Source of the DNA: [Mycobacterium] nativiensis
GTDB lineage: Bacteria; Actinomycetota; Actinomycetes; Mycobacteriales; Mycobacteriaceae
Direction of reading: 5' to 3'
Assembly (NCBI RefSeq): GCF_020172685.1
Contig: NZ_CP083986.1
Span: forward strand, 150,456-214,455
DNA length: 64,000 bases
A program made the translations under genes and the position numbers. Within the stretch, counting starts at the first letter, position 1. Each line of letters begins with the position of its first letter. Shown here in pieces: positions 1 through 9,074 of this stretch. The notes under the pieces were generated by a model. It was not told the origin of the DNA. It searched no databases and worked only from the letters and a program-made list of their open reading frames with translations.

Positions 1-491
1 ATCAGCCCGGAATAGCGGGCGTTGGAGATCCACGTCTTGGAACCGTTGATCACCAGTTCGTCCCCGGACACCGCAGCGGTGGTCATCATGTTCTGCAGGT
101 CGCTGCCGCCACCCGGTTCGGTCAGCGCCATGGTGGCCCGCAGCGCACCGGTGGCCATGGCAGGCAGGTAGCGCTGCTTCTGATCGTCGGTCCCGAACAA
201 CGTCAGCAGTTTGGCCACGACGGTGTGCCCGCCCATCGCCCCGGCCAGGCTCATCCAGCCGCGCGCCAACTCCTGAGTGATCAGCACGTAGCAGGGCATC
301 GACACCGGCGTTCCGCCGTACTCCTCGGGGACGGCCAGGCCGTAGATGCCGAGCCGTTTCATCTGTTCGATCCACGCCTCTGGATAGGTGTTGGCATGCT
401 CGACGTCGCGGACCGTCGGCTTCACCTCCCGGTCGATGAACTGACGCACGGTTTCGACCAGGATCAACTCGTCGTCGGTGGGGCGGCTCAT
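1..491 (-). CDS. fadE3: Acyl-CoA dehydrogenase, N-terminal part (FadE3-like)
   Basis: This FAD-dependent acyl-CoA dehydrogenase would introduce the alpha-beta double bond in beta-oxidation. Only about 163 N-terminal residues are visible; the C-terminal half runs off the left edge. The start at 491 opens MSRPTDDELILVETVRQF, the usual alpha-helical N-terminal domain, followed by a GLAVPEEYGG segment and the flavin-binding block MALTEPGGGSDLQ and WISNARYSG typical of the family. It is divergent from the MaoC-like gene with a gap of 27 bases. The neighbour and orientation match Rv0215c-Rv0216 of M. tuberculosis (from memory), which is why fadE3 is suggested. The substrate cannot be told from sequence. 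Confidence 0.85.
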   Translation of the reverse strand, partial: MSRPTDDELILVETVRQFIDREVKPTVRDVEHANTYPEAWIEQMKRLGIYGLAVPEEYGGTPVSMPCYVLITQELARGWMSLAGAMGGHTVVAKLLTLFGTDDQKQRYLPAMATGALRATMALTEPGGGSDLQNMMTTAAVSGDELVINGSKTWISNARYSGL

Positions 492-518
492 CGGTTCACC
501 GTATGCCAGGATCGTCAG

Positions 519-1493
519 ATGACCAGCGGGCCCTACTTCGATGAACTCCAGGTCGGCCAGGTTTTTGATGCGGCACCGGCGATGACGCTGACCGCCGGTG
601 CCGCAGCGCTGCACCAGGCGATCCTCGGGGACCGGTTGCGGCTGCCGTTGGACGCCACCTTGGCGCATGCGGTGACCGGCGCGGTGGCGCCGCTGGCCCA
701 CCCGGGGCTGGTCTGCGACGTCGCGATCGGGCAGTCGACCCTGGCGACCCGGCGAGTCAAGGCCAACCTGTTCTACCGCGGCCTGGCGTTCTTCCGGTTC
801 CCGGTGATCGGCGACACTTTGTTCACGCGTACCGAGGTCGTGGGGTTGAAACAGAACGCGGCCAAACCCGGTCGGGCGCCGACAGGGCTGGCGGCGCTAC
901 GGGTGACCACCATCGACCAGGCCGATCGACTGGTACTCGACTTCTACCGCTGCGCAATGCTGCCGCTGTCGCCCGGCGGCCATACCGACCACCGCGACGA
1001 TCTGTCGACCATCGGTGCCGGACTCGCGGCACCGCACGACGTCACCGCGGGTTGGTCCGCCGAGGAGTTCCGGCGGCGGGTGCCGGGACCGCACTTCGAC
1101 CAGGCCGCGGGCGGTTTAAAAGGCAGCGTACTGACCAGCACCGGCGACGTGGTCACCTCCGCCCCGGAGTTGGCCCGGCTGACCCTCAACATCGCTGCCA
1201 CCCACCATGATTCACGGGTGGCGGGCCGACGCCTGGTCTACGGCGGGCATACCATCGGGCTGGCCCTGGCGCAGGCATCTCGGCTGCTGCCGAATCTGGT
1301 CACGGTGCTGGGCTGGCATTCCTGTGATCACACCGCGCCAGTCCACGAAGGCGACACCGTTTACAGCGAACTGCACGTCGAATCCGCCCGCGACAACGTG
1401 CTGGAGCTGCGGTCGCTGGCCTACGCCGCCGGCGATGCGGGCGAGCCGGATCGCCAGGTGCTGGACTGGCGCTTCACCGCCCTGCAGTTCTGA
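519..1493 (+). CDS. MaoC-like double-hotdog dehydratase/hydratase (Rv0216-like)
   Basis: The protein is 324 residues, starting at the ATG that gives MTSGPYFDELQVGQVF. An open frame continues upstream, but it would run through the divergent fadE promoter. The sequence has two hotdog-like halves: an N-terminal one around residues 10-150 and a C-terminal one containing RRLVYGGHTIGLALAQ and VHEGDTVYSELHVES. This resembles Rv0216, a double-hotdog R-hydratase-like protein. In that family the hydratase catalytic residues are partly degenerate, so enzymatic activity is uncertain. It likely acts on CoA thioesters together with the surrounding acyl-CoA dehydrogenases. It is convergent with the next gene, with a gap of 20 bases. 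Confidence 0.88.
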   Translation: MTSGPYFDELQVGQVFDAAPAMTLTAGAAALHQAILGDRLRLPLDATLAHAVTGAVAPLAHPGLVCDVAIGQSTLATRRVKANLFYRGLAFFRFPVIGDTLFTRTEVVGLKQNAAKPGRAPTGLAALRVTTIDQADRLVLDFYRCAMLPLSPGGHTDHRDDLSTIGAGLAAPHDVTAGWSAEEFRRRVPGPHFDQAAGGLKGSVLTSTGDVVTSAPELARLTLNIAATHHDSRVAGRRLVYGGHTIGLALAQASRLLPNLVTVLGWHSCDHTAPVHEGDTVYSELHVESARDNVLELRSLAYAAGDAGEPDRQVLDWRFTALQF

Positions 1494-1513
1494 GCGACCT
1501 CCCGCGACGAAAA

Positions 1514-2677
1514 CTAATGCGGCAGATCCCGGAACGGGGCGTCCCGGTACGGATCGGGCTCCTTGGGAAGGCCCAGCACCCGCTCGCCGATGATGTTGCG
1601 CTGGATCTGGTCGGTGCCGCCACCGATCGAGGTGAAGTAGGCGTTGAGGGCCCGGAATGTCACCGCGTCGCCGACCGGGTTCTCCGGCCCGCTCAACATT
1701 GATTCGGCGCCGACGATCTCGGTCTGCACCCGGGCGGTCTCGTGCAGGATGCGAGACATCGCGATCTTGCCGAGCGCCAGCAGTGTGGCGGCCTCGGCGC
1801 GATCGGCGCTGGTCTTGGCCCGTTGGTTGTTCCACCGGTTCACCGTGGCCAGCGCCTGCGCGCGGGCGATCTCCTGACGGATATGGCCGTCGCCGAGGCG
1901 GCCGGCGTCGCGGGCCAATTCAACCAGGCCGCCGGACTTCTCACGGCCGCGCGCGGTGCGCGCGATGTCGCCCATCAGCCGCCGCTCATAGCCCAGCGCT
2001 ACTTGCAGCACCGCCCAGCCGGTGCCCGGGTCCCCGATCCGGTTCCCGTCGGGAACCCGGGCGTCGGTGAAGAACACCTCGTTGAACTCCGACTCGCCGG
2101 TGATCTGATGGATCGGCCGGACTTCCACGCCCGGCTGGCGCATCGGCAGCATGAAGAAGGTGATCCCGCTGTGCTTGGGCACATCCGGGTCGGTGCGCGC
2201 GATCAGCAGGCCGTAGTCGGCGGTCGCCGCGAACGACGTCCACACCTTCTGTCCGTTGACCACCCAGTCGTCACCGTCCCGCTCGGCGCGGGTGCGCAGC
2301 CCGGCCAGATCCGATCCCGCTCCGGGCTCGCTGTAGAGCAGGCACCACTTGCTCTCGCCGCGCAACGCCGGCGGCAGCAGCCTGCGCTTCTGCTCTTCGG
2401 TGCCACAGTCGTGGATGGTGCAGGCGAACAGATCGGCCCGGTCATGTCCACTGCCCGGCGCCCCGGCCGCGGTGAATTCGGCTGTCACCAAGCGGGATTG
2501 ACGATCGGACAGACCGCGACCGTAGTAGTCCGGCTCCCAGCTGGGTACGGTCCAGCCCGCGTCCAGCACAGCCTGGGCGAAGGAGGCGCGATCGGCGTTG
2601 GGGGACCAGTTGGCGGCCAGCCACTCCCGGATCTCGGTCCGCAGTGCGTCGTCGGAGTTGGTGTCGGCCATTCTCAT
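1514..2677 (-). CDS. Acyl-CoA dehydrogenase, catalytic-type subunit
   Basis: This 387-residue acyl-CoA dehydrogenase begins MRMADTNSDDALRTEIREWL. It has the flavin-contact segment LLYSEPGAGSDLAGL, the middle-domain segment NGQKVWTSFAATADY, and the C-terminal signature SIGGGTDQIQRNIIGERVLG. The ATG at 2677 overlaps the stop of the upstream dehydrogenase by four bases (ATGA), which decides the start and implies translational coupling. In mycobacteria, pairs of adjacent FadE genes often encode alpha2-beta2 heterotetramers acting on steroid or other bulky acyl-CoAs. That the same holds here is inference. It ends the lipase-FadE-FadE operon. Confidence 0.92.
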   Translation of the reverse strand: MRMADTNSDDALRTEIREWLAANWSPNADRASFAQAVLDAGWTVPSWEPDYYGRGLSDRQSRLVTAEFTAAGAPGSGHDRADLFACTIHDCGTEEQKRRLLPPALRGESKWCLLYSEPGAGSDLAGLRTRAERDGDDWVVNGQKVWTSFAATADYGLLIARTDPDVPKHSGITFFMLPMRQPGVEVRPIHQITGESEFNEVFFTDARVPDGNRIGDPGTGWAVLQVALGYERRLMGDIARTARGREKSGGLVELARDAGRLGDGHIRQEIARAQALATVNRWNNQRAKTSADRAEAATLLALGKIAMSRILHETARVQTEIVGAESMLSGPENPVGDAVTFRALNAYFTSIGGGTDQIQRNIIGERVLGLPKEPDPYRDAPFRDLPH

Positions 2678-3732
2678 GCCCCGATCTCTTGCAGGTAGCG
2701 CTCGCGGTGCCAGGGCGGGCTGCCGAACAGTTGGGCGTCGCTGCGTGCCCGGCGTAGATACCGGTGAGCGGGGTGTTCCCAGGTGAACCCGATTCCGCCG
2801 TGCACCTGAATGTTGGTGGCGCCGACGAAGACGAACGCATCGGAGCAATAACCCTGTGCCAGTGCCAGATCCGCGATCCAGCCGGGAGAGCCGGCAACAG
2901 CTGCGACATGGCGGGCGGCCGAAACGGCGGATTCGGCCTCCAGCAGCATGTCGGCGCACATGTGTTTGACGGCCTGAAAGCTGCCGATCGCCCGGCCGAA
3001 CTGGTACCGGGCCTTGGCGTAGTCGCGGGCCATCTCCATCGCGCATCGCGCGGCGCCGGCCTGCTCACCGAGCAGCGCCACCGCCGAGCGGTCCAGCGCC
3101 GCGGTGAACGCCTCGACCCCGGTGCCGGGCACGCCGACCACGGAGGCCGGAGCGTCGGCGAACCGGACATCGCACAGCCGGCGGGACTGATCGACCGTCG
3201 TCAACGCCCGCACGGTGACACCCGGACCCGCCGGGTCGACGGCGAACACACCCGGCCCGGCGGCGCTGCTCGCCAGGACGTAGAGCAGGGCGGCATCTTC
3301 GGCGTCGAGCACGAACCGCTTCTCGCCGGTCAGCAGCGGGCGCTCCGGGTCGCCGGCGGCCGAGGTGGCCGGCTGCGCGGGCGGTCGGGTTGAGTCGCCC
3401 TCGGCGAATGCGACCGCGACCCGGGTCGTCCCGGCGGTAATCGCCGCCAGCACGGCGGCACACTGCCCCGGGTCATCCACCGCGGCAAGCAGATTGACGG
3501 TGAGTACCGCCGTCGACAGGTACGGCCCGGCGAACAGCACCCGGCCGAGTTCCTCGGCCACCACGCCGACCTCGACCGGTCCGGCACCGGCACCGCCGTA
3601 CTGCTCGGGCACCAGGAGGCCGAGCAGGCCCATCGCGGCCAGCTCGCTCCAGGCGCGGTCGTCGGGTAGGTGTTTGGCCATCAGGTCGGCGACCGCCCCA
3701 CGCAGCGCCCGGAGTTCTTCGGATGTCGTCAC
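2674..3732 (-). CDS. Acyl-CoA dehydrogenase, partner subunit
   Basis: This 352-residue protein is expected to start at the GTG giving VTTSEELRALRGAVADLM. The longer open frame upstream lies inside the lipase gene and is not used. Features are the N-terminal LLVPEQYGGAGAGPVEVGVV, the beta-subunit-like motif KARYQFGRAIGSFQAVKHM, and the C-terminal TNIQVHGGIGFTWEHPAHRY. Short FadEs of this kind usually pair with a larger FadE. The four-base overlap with the downstream dehydrogenase supports a stoichiometric complex. The start is 7 bases after the stop of the upstream lipase, so all three are probably one transcript. Confidence 0.9.
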   Translation of the reverse strand: MTTSEELRALRGAVADLMAKHLPDDRAWSELAAMGLLGLLVPEQYGGAGAGPVEVGVVAEELGRVLFAGPYLSTAVLTVNLLAAVDDPGQCAAVLAAITAGTTRVAVAFAEGDSTRPPAQPATSAAGDPERPLLTGEKRFVLDAEDAALLYVLASSAAGPGVFAVDPAGPGVTVRALTTVDQSRRLCDVRFADAPASVVGVPGTGVEAFTAALDRSAVALLGEQAGAARCAMEMARDYAKARYQFGRAIGSFQAVKHMCADMLLEAESAVSAARHVAAVAGSPGWIADLALAQGYCSDAFVFVGATNIQVHGGIGFTWEHPAHRYLRRARSDAQLFGSPPWHRERYLQEIGA

Positions 3733-3739
3733 TACAAGA

Positions 3740-4633
3740 TCAGCCCTTCGGTGTGAAGGCGCGACGCAGGCTCGCGCATTGGCTGGCGAAATACGATTGG
3801 GATACACCAGTTTTCGGGACCAATAGGTCGAATCCGTGGAAGGCGCCGTCGACGGTCTCCAGCTCACAGGGCACGCCCGCCTCCTGCAGACGCCGGGCAT
3901 AGGCCAGGTCTTCTTCATAGAACAGGTCGAGCGTGCCGACACCCAGCCAGGCGGGAGCCACACCGGACAGGTCGTCGCGGCGGGCCGGCACCGCCACCGC
4001 CGGGTCGGCACCACCCAGATAGGCCGCCCAGCCGAAACCGTTGGACGCGGCGGTCCACAGCCGGTAGTCGCGGTTGGCGGGCAGGGCGGCGCTGCGGTCG
4101 TCGAGCATCGGATAGGACAACAGCTGCAGGACCGGGGCCACCTCACCACGATCGCGGGCCAGCAGCGCCAGCGCCGCCGCCAGCCCGCCACCCGCGCTGG
4201 CCCCGCCGATCGCGATCCGGGTCGCGTCCACCCCGGGCAGGTCGGCCAGCCGGAGCAGTGCCGCGTAGCAGTCCTCCAGCGCGGCCGGATACGGGTGTTC
4301 CGGAGCGAGCCGGTAATCCACCGACCCCACCGTGATACCCAACTCCCGGCGGAACCGGCGGCACAGGCCGTCGTCCTGGGCGGCCCGGCCGAGCACGTAG
4401 CCGCCGCCGTGGATCCACAGCAGGGCGGCCGTCTGGCCGCTCACAGCGTCCGGCCGCTGCACCCGGACGCTCGCGCCCGGGCCGAGGGGAAGCACCTCGA
4501 CATCGGACGTTCGCCCCAACGTCTGCAGTCCGGTCAGCGTCCGCAACAGCCGCAGTGAGCGGGGCCTGACCAGACTGCGGGGGGTCACCCTGGCGATTCG
4601 ACGCAGGTCGGTGTGAAAGGGAGAGTTCGGCAC
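3740..4633 (-). CDS. lipW: Alpha/beta-hydrolase, HSL-type esterase/lipase (LipW-like)
   Basis: This 297-residue carboxylesterase belongs to the hormone-sensitive-lipase family and starts at GTG. The oxyanion-hole motif LLWIHGGGYVLG, the nucleophile elbow GGASAGGGLA, the acid region GTLDLFYEEDLAYA and the catalytic histidine in DGAFHGFD are all present and correctly ordered, so it should be active. It is probably cytoplasmic, as no signal peptide is visible. It heads an operon with two acyl-CoA dehydrogenases, suggesting that it releases an acyl chain from an ester which is then activated and oxidised. The position next to the Rv0216-like gene matches lipW (Rv0217c); the symbol rests on that recalled context. 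Confidence 0.88.
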   Translation of the reverse strand: MPNSPFHTDLRRIARVTPRSLVRPRSLRLLRTLTGLQTLGRTSDVEVLPLGPGASVRVQRPDAVSGQTAALLWIHGGGYVLGRAAQDDGLCRRFRRELGITVGSVDYRLAPEHPYPAALEDCYAALLRLADLPGVDATRIAIGGASAGGGLAAALALLARDRGEVAPVLQLLSYPMLDDRSAALPANRDYRLWTAASNGFGWAAYLGGADPAVAVPARRDDLSGVAPAWLGVGTLDLFYEEDLAYARRLQEAGVPCELETVDGAFHGFDLLVPKTGVSQSYFASQCASLRRAFTPKG

Positions 4634-4723
4634 CCGGCAAGTATTAACCGAACCTCACGATTCGTGCCGCAGGTTTCATGCCGTTGTCTCAGGGACCCGG
4701 CGCCGCCGAGGTATGGTGCCGAG

Positions 4724-5956
4724 ATGGCGGCACGACCGGAAACCCCTGATTCCAGGTCCACGATGTCTTCTTGTGTCCGGTGGCTGCGGCGCGCCCGCCC
4801 CGCCGACTACCTGCTGGCATTCAGCGTCGCTTCAGCCTCACTTCCGCTGGTCGGCAAGAGCCTTGAACCGCTCGGTGGAGTCACCGCGATGAGCGTGTGG
4901 GGCGCTCGGCACATGCCGGAGATCCTTTCGTCCACCGCCAAGTCCTGGTTCACCCCGGGGATCGGCGCCGTCCGCAAGCGGGACCGCGAGCAGACCCGCG
5001 CCGTGAGCCACGCCGCGCTGCGCGGCGTGGTGTCGGCGGCCGACCTCGACATCGCCTGGCCTGAGCCGGAGCAGACGCCCCCGGTCGCCAAGGCGCTGCA
5101 GCATCGGCGACACATCTACCGCTCCGGTGTGCGGTACGGCAGCGACCCGGCCCAGGTGCTCGACGTGTGGCGGCCCCGGGAGCTTCCGAACGGACCGGCG
5201 CCGGTGCTGATCTACGTGCCCGGCGGGGCCTGGGTGCACGGCAGCCGGATGTTGCAGGGCTACGCGCTGCTGTCCCATCTGGCCGAGCAGGGCTGGGTGT
5301 GCCTGTCGATCGACTACCGGGTGGCGCCGCACAACCGCTGGCCGCGCCACATCATCGACGTCAAGACCGCGATCGCCTGGGCGCACGCCAACGTCGACAA
5401 GTTCGGCGGCGACCGCAATTTCGTGGCCGTGGCCGGATCGTCGGCCGGCGGGCACCTGGCTGCACTGGCCGGGCTGACCGGCAGCGCCGTCGGCGACCGG
5501 GAGTACGCCGATCGCCTGCCCGCGGGTGCCGACACCACGGTGGACGCCGTGGTCGGCCTCTATGGACGCTACGACTGGCAGGACCGCTCCACCCCGGAAC
5601 GTGCCCAGTTCGTGGACTTCCTGGAACGGGTGGTGGTCGGCCGGTCGCTGCGACGCCACCGCGACCTCTACCGCAACGCCTCGCCGATCGAGCGGGTGCA
5701 CCCCGAGGCGCCCCCGTTCCTGGTGGTGCACGGCAGCGCTGACACCGTGATCCCGGTGGCGCAGGCCCGCGCCTTCGCCGACCGGTTGCACGCGGTGTCG
5801 CGCTCCAAAGTTGGCTACCTGGAACTGCCGGGAGCAGGACACGGTTTTGACATGACCGACGGCGCCCGAACCGGCGCGGTGAGCACGGCAATCGGCCTGT
5901 TCCTCAACCAGATTCACCGCGACCGCAGCACCATCGCCGGCAAACAGGTGATCTGA
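4724..5956 (+). CDS. lipC: Alpha/beta-hydrolase esterase (LipC-like)
   Basis: This 410-residue esterase has the oxyanion segment LIYVPGGAWVHGS, the nucleophile motif VAGSSAGGHLAAL, the aspartate in HGSADTVIPV and the histidine in LPGAGHGFD. A hydrophobic N-terminal stretch, DYLLAFSVASASLPLVG, near residue 30 may be a membrane anchor or uncleaved signal. The first likely start is the ATG at 4724; the open frame extends further upstream without support. It is followed 54 bases later by a WS/DGAT gene on the same strand. That matches the lipC-Rv0221 order in M. tuberculosis and suggests a joint role in neutral-lipid turnover. Confidence 0.87.
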   Translation: MAARPETPDSRSTMSSCVRWLRRARPADYLLAFSVASASLPLVGKSLEPLGGVTAMSVWGARHMPEILSSTAKSWFTPGIGAVRKRDREQTRAVSHAALRGVVSAADLDIAWPEPEQTPPVAKALQHRRHIYRSGVRYGSDPAQVLDVWRPRELPNGPAPVLIYVPGGAWVHGSRMLQGYALLSHLAEQGWVCLSIDYRVAPHNRWPRHIIDVKTAIAWAHANVDKFGGDRNFVAVAGSSAGGHLAALAGLTGSAVGDREYADRLPAGADTTVDAVVGLYGRYDWQDRSTPERAQFVDFLERVVVGRSLRRHRDLYRNASPIERVHPEAPPFLVVHGSADTVIPVAQARAFADRLHAVSRSKVGYLELPGAGHGFDMTDGARTGAVSTAIGLFLNQIHRDRSTIAGKQVI

Positions 5957-6010
5957 GCCGCGTCGGCCCGCGAACCCCGGTAGGGTCGCGGGCATGGGAG
6001 TGATGCGGTC

Positions 6011-7429
6011 GTGAAGCGGCTCAGCGGATGGGATGCCATCCTGTTGTACAGCGAGACGCCGAACGTGCACATGCACACCCTCAAGGTTGCGGTGATCGAG
6101 CTGGACGCCGATCGGCAGGGTTACTTCGATGTAGAGGCCTTCCGCCGGGTGATCCACGGCCGGCTCCACAAGCTGGACCCGTTCCGCTACCAGTTGGTCG
6201 ACATCCCGGGCAAATTCCACCACCCGATGTGGCGGCAGAACAGCGAAGTCGACCTGAGCTATCACATTCGGCCCTGGACGCTGCCCGCCCCGGGCGGCCG
6301 GCGTGAACTCGACGAGGCCATCGGGGAGATCGCCAGCACGCCGCTGGACCGCAGCCGGCCGCTGTGGGAGATGTACTTCATCGACGGTCTGGCAAACAAC
6401 CGGATCGCGGTGGTGGGCAAGATCCACCACGCGCTCGCCGATGGTGTCGCCTCGGCGAATCTGATGGCCCGCGGCATGGACCTGACGTCGGGTCCACCGT
6501 CCGACGAGGACACGTATCGGACCGACCCGCCGCCGACCGGCGCCAAACTGGTGCGCTCGGCGTTCCGCGACCATCTGGGCCAGCTCGGGCGTATCCCGGC
6601 CACCATCGGCTACACCGCGCGGGGTCTGCAGCGGGTGCGCCGCAGCAACCGGAGACTGTCCCAGCTGACCCGCCCGTTCACGCCGCCGCCGAGCTTCATG
6701 AACCACATGATCACCGCCGACCGCCGGTTCGCCACCGCGACCTTGGCGCTGGCCGATATCAAGGCGACCAGCAAACAGCTCGGCGTGACGATCAACGATC
6801 TGGTCCTGGCGATCTCCGCCGGCGCGTTGCGCCAGTTGTCGCTGCACTACGACGGGCACGCCGACGAGCCGCTCCTGGCCTCGGTGCCGATGAGCTACGA
6901 CTTCTCCCCGGATCGCATCTCCGGCAACAAGTTCTCCGGGGTGCTGGTGGCGCTGCCGGTCGACGCCGAGGATTCGCTCGCACGGGTTCAGCGGGCCCGG
7001 GAGGCGGCAACGCTGGGCAAGGAGGGCTACGAGCTACTCGGACCGGAACTGGTCAGCAAATGGGCGGCGTACCTGCCGCCGCGGCTGGCCGAGTCGATGT
7101 TCGAGAAACTCGACGCGCTGGACGGGCAGAACAAGGTGCTCAACCTCAACATCTCCAACGTGCCCGGCCCGCGCGAACGCGGCCGGGTCGGCGGCGCACT
7201 GGTCACCGAGATCTACTCGGTGGGTCCGTTGACCGCCGGCAGCGGGGTGAACATCACCGTGTGGAGCTACGTCGACCAGCTCAACATCTCGGTGCTGACC
7301 GATACCGCCACGGTCGATGACCCGCATGAGGTCACCACCGCCATGGTCGACGAGTTCATCGAGATCCGCCGTGCCGCCGGGCTTTCGGACAAGCTCACGC
7401 CGGTCGAAACGGCGATGGCGCCGGCCTAG
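6011..7429 (+). CDS. Wax ester synthase/diacylglycerol acyltransferase (WS/DGAT, Rv0221-like)
   Basis: This 472-residue acyltransferase uses acyl-CoA to make triacylglycerol or wax esters. The active-site motif HHALADG follows the PLWEMYFIDGL block, and the C-terminal NVPGPRERG segment is typical of the family. It starts at GTG giving MKRLSGWDAI, since upstream ATGs are out of frame. A six-codon reading frame beginning at the ATG at 5994 stops at a TGA overlapping this GTG, which could couple translation. It follows the LipC-like esterase and is convergent with the FadD gene, with only two bases between their ends. Confidence 0.93.
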   Translation: MKRLSGWDAILLYSETPNVHMHTLKVAVIELDADRQGYFDVEAFRRVIHGRLHKLDPFRYQLVDIPGKFHHPMWRQNSEVDLSYHIRPWTLPAPGGRRELDEAIGEIASTPLDRSRPLWEMYFIDGLANNRIAVVGKIHHALADGVASANLMARGMDLTSGPPSDEDTYRTDPPPTGAKLVRSAFRDHLGQLGRIPATIGYTARGLQRVRRSNRRLSQLTRPFTPPPSFMNHMITADRRFATATLALADIKATSKQLGVTINDLVLAISAGALRQLSLHYDGHADEPLLASVPMSYDFSPDRISGNKFSGVLVALPVDAEDSLARVQRAREAATLGKEGYELLGPELVSKWAAYLPPRLAESMFEKLDALDGQNKVLNLNISNVPGPRERGRVGGALVTEIYSVGPLTAGSGVNITVWSYVDQLNISVLTDTATVDDPHEVTTAMVDEFIEIRRAAGLSDKLTPVETAMAPA

Positions 7430-7431
7430 AC

Positions 7432-9069
7432 TCAGCCGGCGGCCATCGCCTGCAGTTCACGGCGCAGCACCTTGCCGGTGTTGTTGCGCGGCAACGCATC
7501 CAGGATGGTGATGGAGCGCGGCACCTTGTAGCTCGCCAGGTTGTCGCGGACGTGCTGCCTGAGTTCCTCGGGGGTGGCCGGGACGCCGGGTTCCAGCACG
7601 ACGAACGCCACCAGACGCTGTCCGTAGTCGGCGTCGTCGACACCGATCACCGCGGCCTCGGCGACCGCGGCATGGTTGGTCAGCGCCCTCTCCGTCTCGA
7701 TCGGGTAGACGTTCTCGCCGCCGGAGACGATCATCTCGTCGTCGCGGCCCACCACGAAAAGCCTTCCGGTGTCGTCGAAATAACCCAGGTCGCCGGATGC
7801 CATGAAACCGTCGTGGAACAGCTTCGAGTCACCGCCGGTGTAGCCGTCGAACTGCGAGGAGTTCCGCACGAAGATCTGCCCGGTCTCACCGGCAGGCAAC
7901 TCGACGAAATCGGCGTCCAGGATCCGGATCTCGGTTCCCGGCGCCGGCCGCCCGGCCGTCTCGGGGTTATAGCGCAAGTCCTCCGGTGTGGCCAGCGCGA
8001 TCATGCCGGCCTCGGTGGCGTTGTAGTTGTTGAAAACCACGTCGCCGAAGGTATCCATAAACGCTGTCACCACTTCAGGCCGCATGCGTGATCCGGAGGA
8101 GGTGGCGAACCGCAGTGAGCGGCAAGGATATTGATCGAGAACACTCTCGGGTAGTGCCATGATCCGATCGAACATCACCGGCACGACGCACAATCCGGTC
8201 GCGGCGTTGGACTCCACCAGTGCCAGGGTGGCCTCGGGGTCGAATTTCCGCCGGGTGGCGATGGTGCAGGCCATCGTCAACGCCAATGCCAACTGGGAGA
8301 ATCCCCAGGCGTGGAACATCGGGGCCGCGATTACCACGGCTTCTTCGGTGTGCCAGGGGATCCGGTCGAAGATGGCCTGCAGATCGGCGATCCCGCCGCC
8401 ACCGCGGCCGGACCGGCGTGCACCCTTGGGAGTGCCGGTGGTTCCGGAGGTGAGCATCACCAGCTTGCCGGACCGGTTCGGCTTGGCCGGGCGCCGTCCG
8501 GCGTTGGCGTTGATCAGATCGTCCACCGTCAGGCCCGGAATCTCGCTGTCGGCCCAGCTGACCACCCGGACACAACCGGAGTCCGCGGGCAGAGCCAGAT
8601 CCACTGCGGCGGTGAACTCTTCGTCGTAGAAGATCAGGTCGACGCCTTCGCGGGCGACCACCTCGGCCAGCGCCGGCCCGGCGAAGCTGGTGTTGAGCAG
8701 CAGCACGTCGGCGCCGATCCGATTGGCGGCGGCCAGCGCCTCGATGAAGCCCCGATGGTTGCGGCACATCAATGCAATGGCCTGTGGCGTCCGGCCGGGC
8801 AGCCGCTGCAGGCCGGCGGCCAGGGCGTTGCAACGCCGGTCGAGCTGCGCGTAGGTCAAGGTGCCACGCTCGTCGATGATCGCGGGGCGGTCGCCGCAAC
8901 GCTGCGCCGCCATGGCGATCCCGGTGGTGGTGGTGCCGCCTTCGCGGGCCGCCGCGGCGGCAATCCGCAGATATTTGTCCGGCCGCAGCGGTGCCAGCAG
9001 CCCGACCCGGGTGAATGTCTCCAGCATCGAACCGACGCGTCTAAGCGAGTCGAGCGGACCAGAAGCCAT
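7432..9069 (-). CDS. fadD12: Fatty-acid CoA ligase / acyl-adenylate ligase (FadD12-like)
   Basis: This 545-residue AMP-binding ligase activates a carboxylic acid to acyl-AMP and then acyl-CoA. The P-loop signature LVMLTSGTTGTPKGARR, the NNYNATEAGMIAL block and the hinge/C-terminal motif VGRDDEMIVSGGENVYPIE are intact, with a final lysine-containing KVPRSITILDALPRNNTGKV. The start is ATG at 9069 giving MASGPLDSLRRVG. The gene begins 5 bases after the stop of the upstream acyltransferase, forming a two-gene operon like Rv1428c-fadD12 of M. tuberculosis, here placed between the Rv0221 and echA1 equivalents. The acyltransferase may use the CoA ester made by this enzyme. Confidence 0.9.
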   Translation of the reverse strand: MASGPLDSLRRVGSMLETFTRVGLLAPLRPDKYLRIAAAAAREGGTTTTGIAMAAQRCGDRPAIIDERGTLTYAQLDRRCNALAAGLQRLPGRTPQAIALMCRNHRGFIEALAAANRIGADVLLLNTSFAGPALAEVVAREGVDLIFYDEEFTAAVDLALPADSGCVRVVSWADSEIPGLTVDDLINANAGRRPAKPNRSGKLVMLTSGTTGTPKGARRSGRGGGGIADLQAIFDRIPWHTEEAVVIAAPMFHAWGFSQLALALTMACTIATRRKFDPEATLALVESNAATGLCVVPVMFDRIMALPESVLDQYPCRSLRFATSSGSRMRPEVVTAFMDTFGDVVFNNYNATEAGMIALATPEDLRYNPETAGRPAPGTEIRILDADFVELPAGETGQIFVRNSSQFDGYTGGDSKLFHDGFMASGDLGYFDDTGRLFVVGRDDEMIVSGGENVYPIETERALTNHAAVAEAAVIGVDDADYGQRLVAFVVLEPGVPATPEELRQHVRDNLASYKVPRSITILDALPRNNTGKVLRRELQAMAAG

Positions 9070-9074
9070 CGCGC

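Noticed and set aside
225..518. N-terminal extension of the MaoC-like gene to 225
   Set aside because: It would lie antisense within the divergent acyl-CoA dehydrogenase gene and has no homology; the ATG at 519 fits.
4838..6859. 673-residue frame opposite lipC and the WS/DGAT gene
   Set aside because: Spans two real genes antisense; no motif, high Arg/His/Gly content typical of shadow frames in GC-rich DNA.
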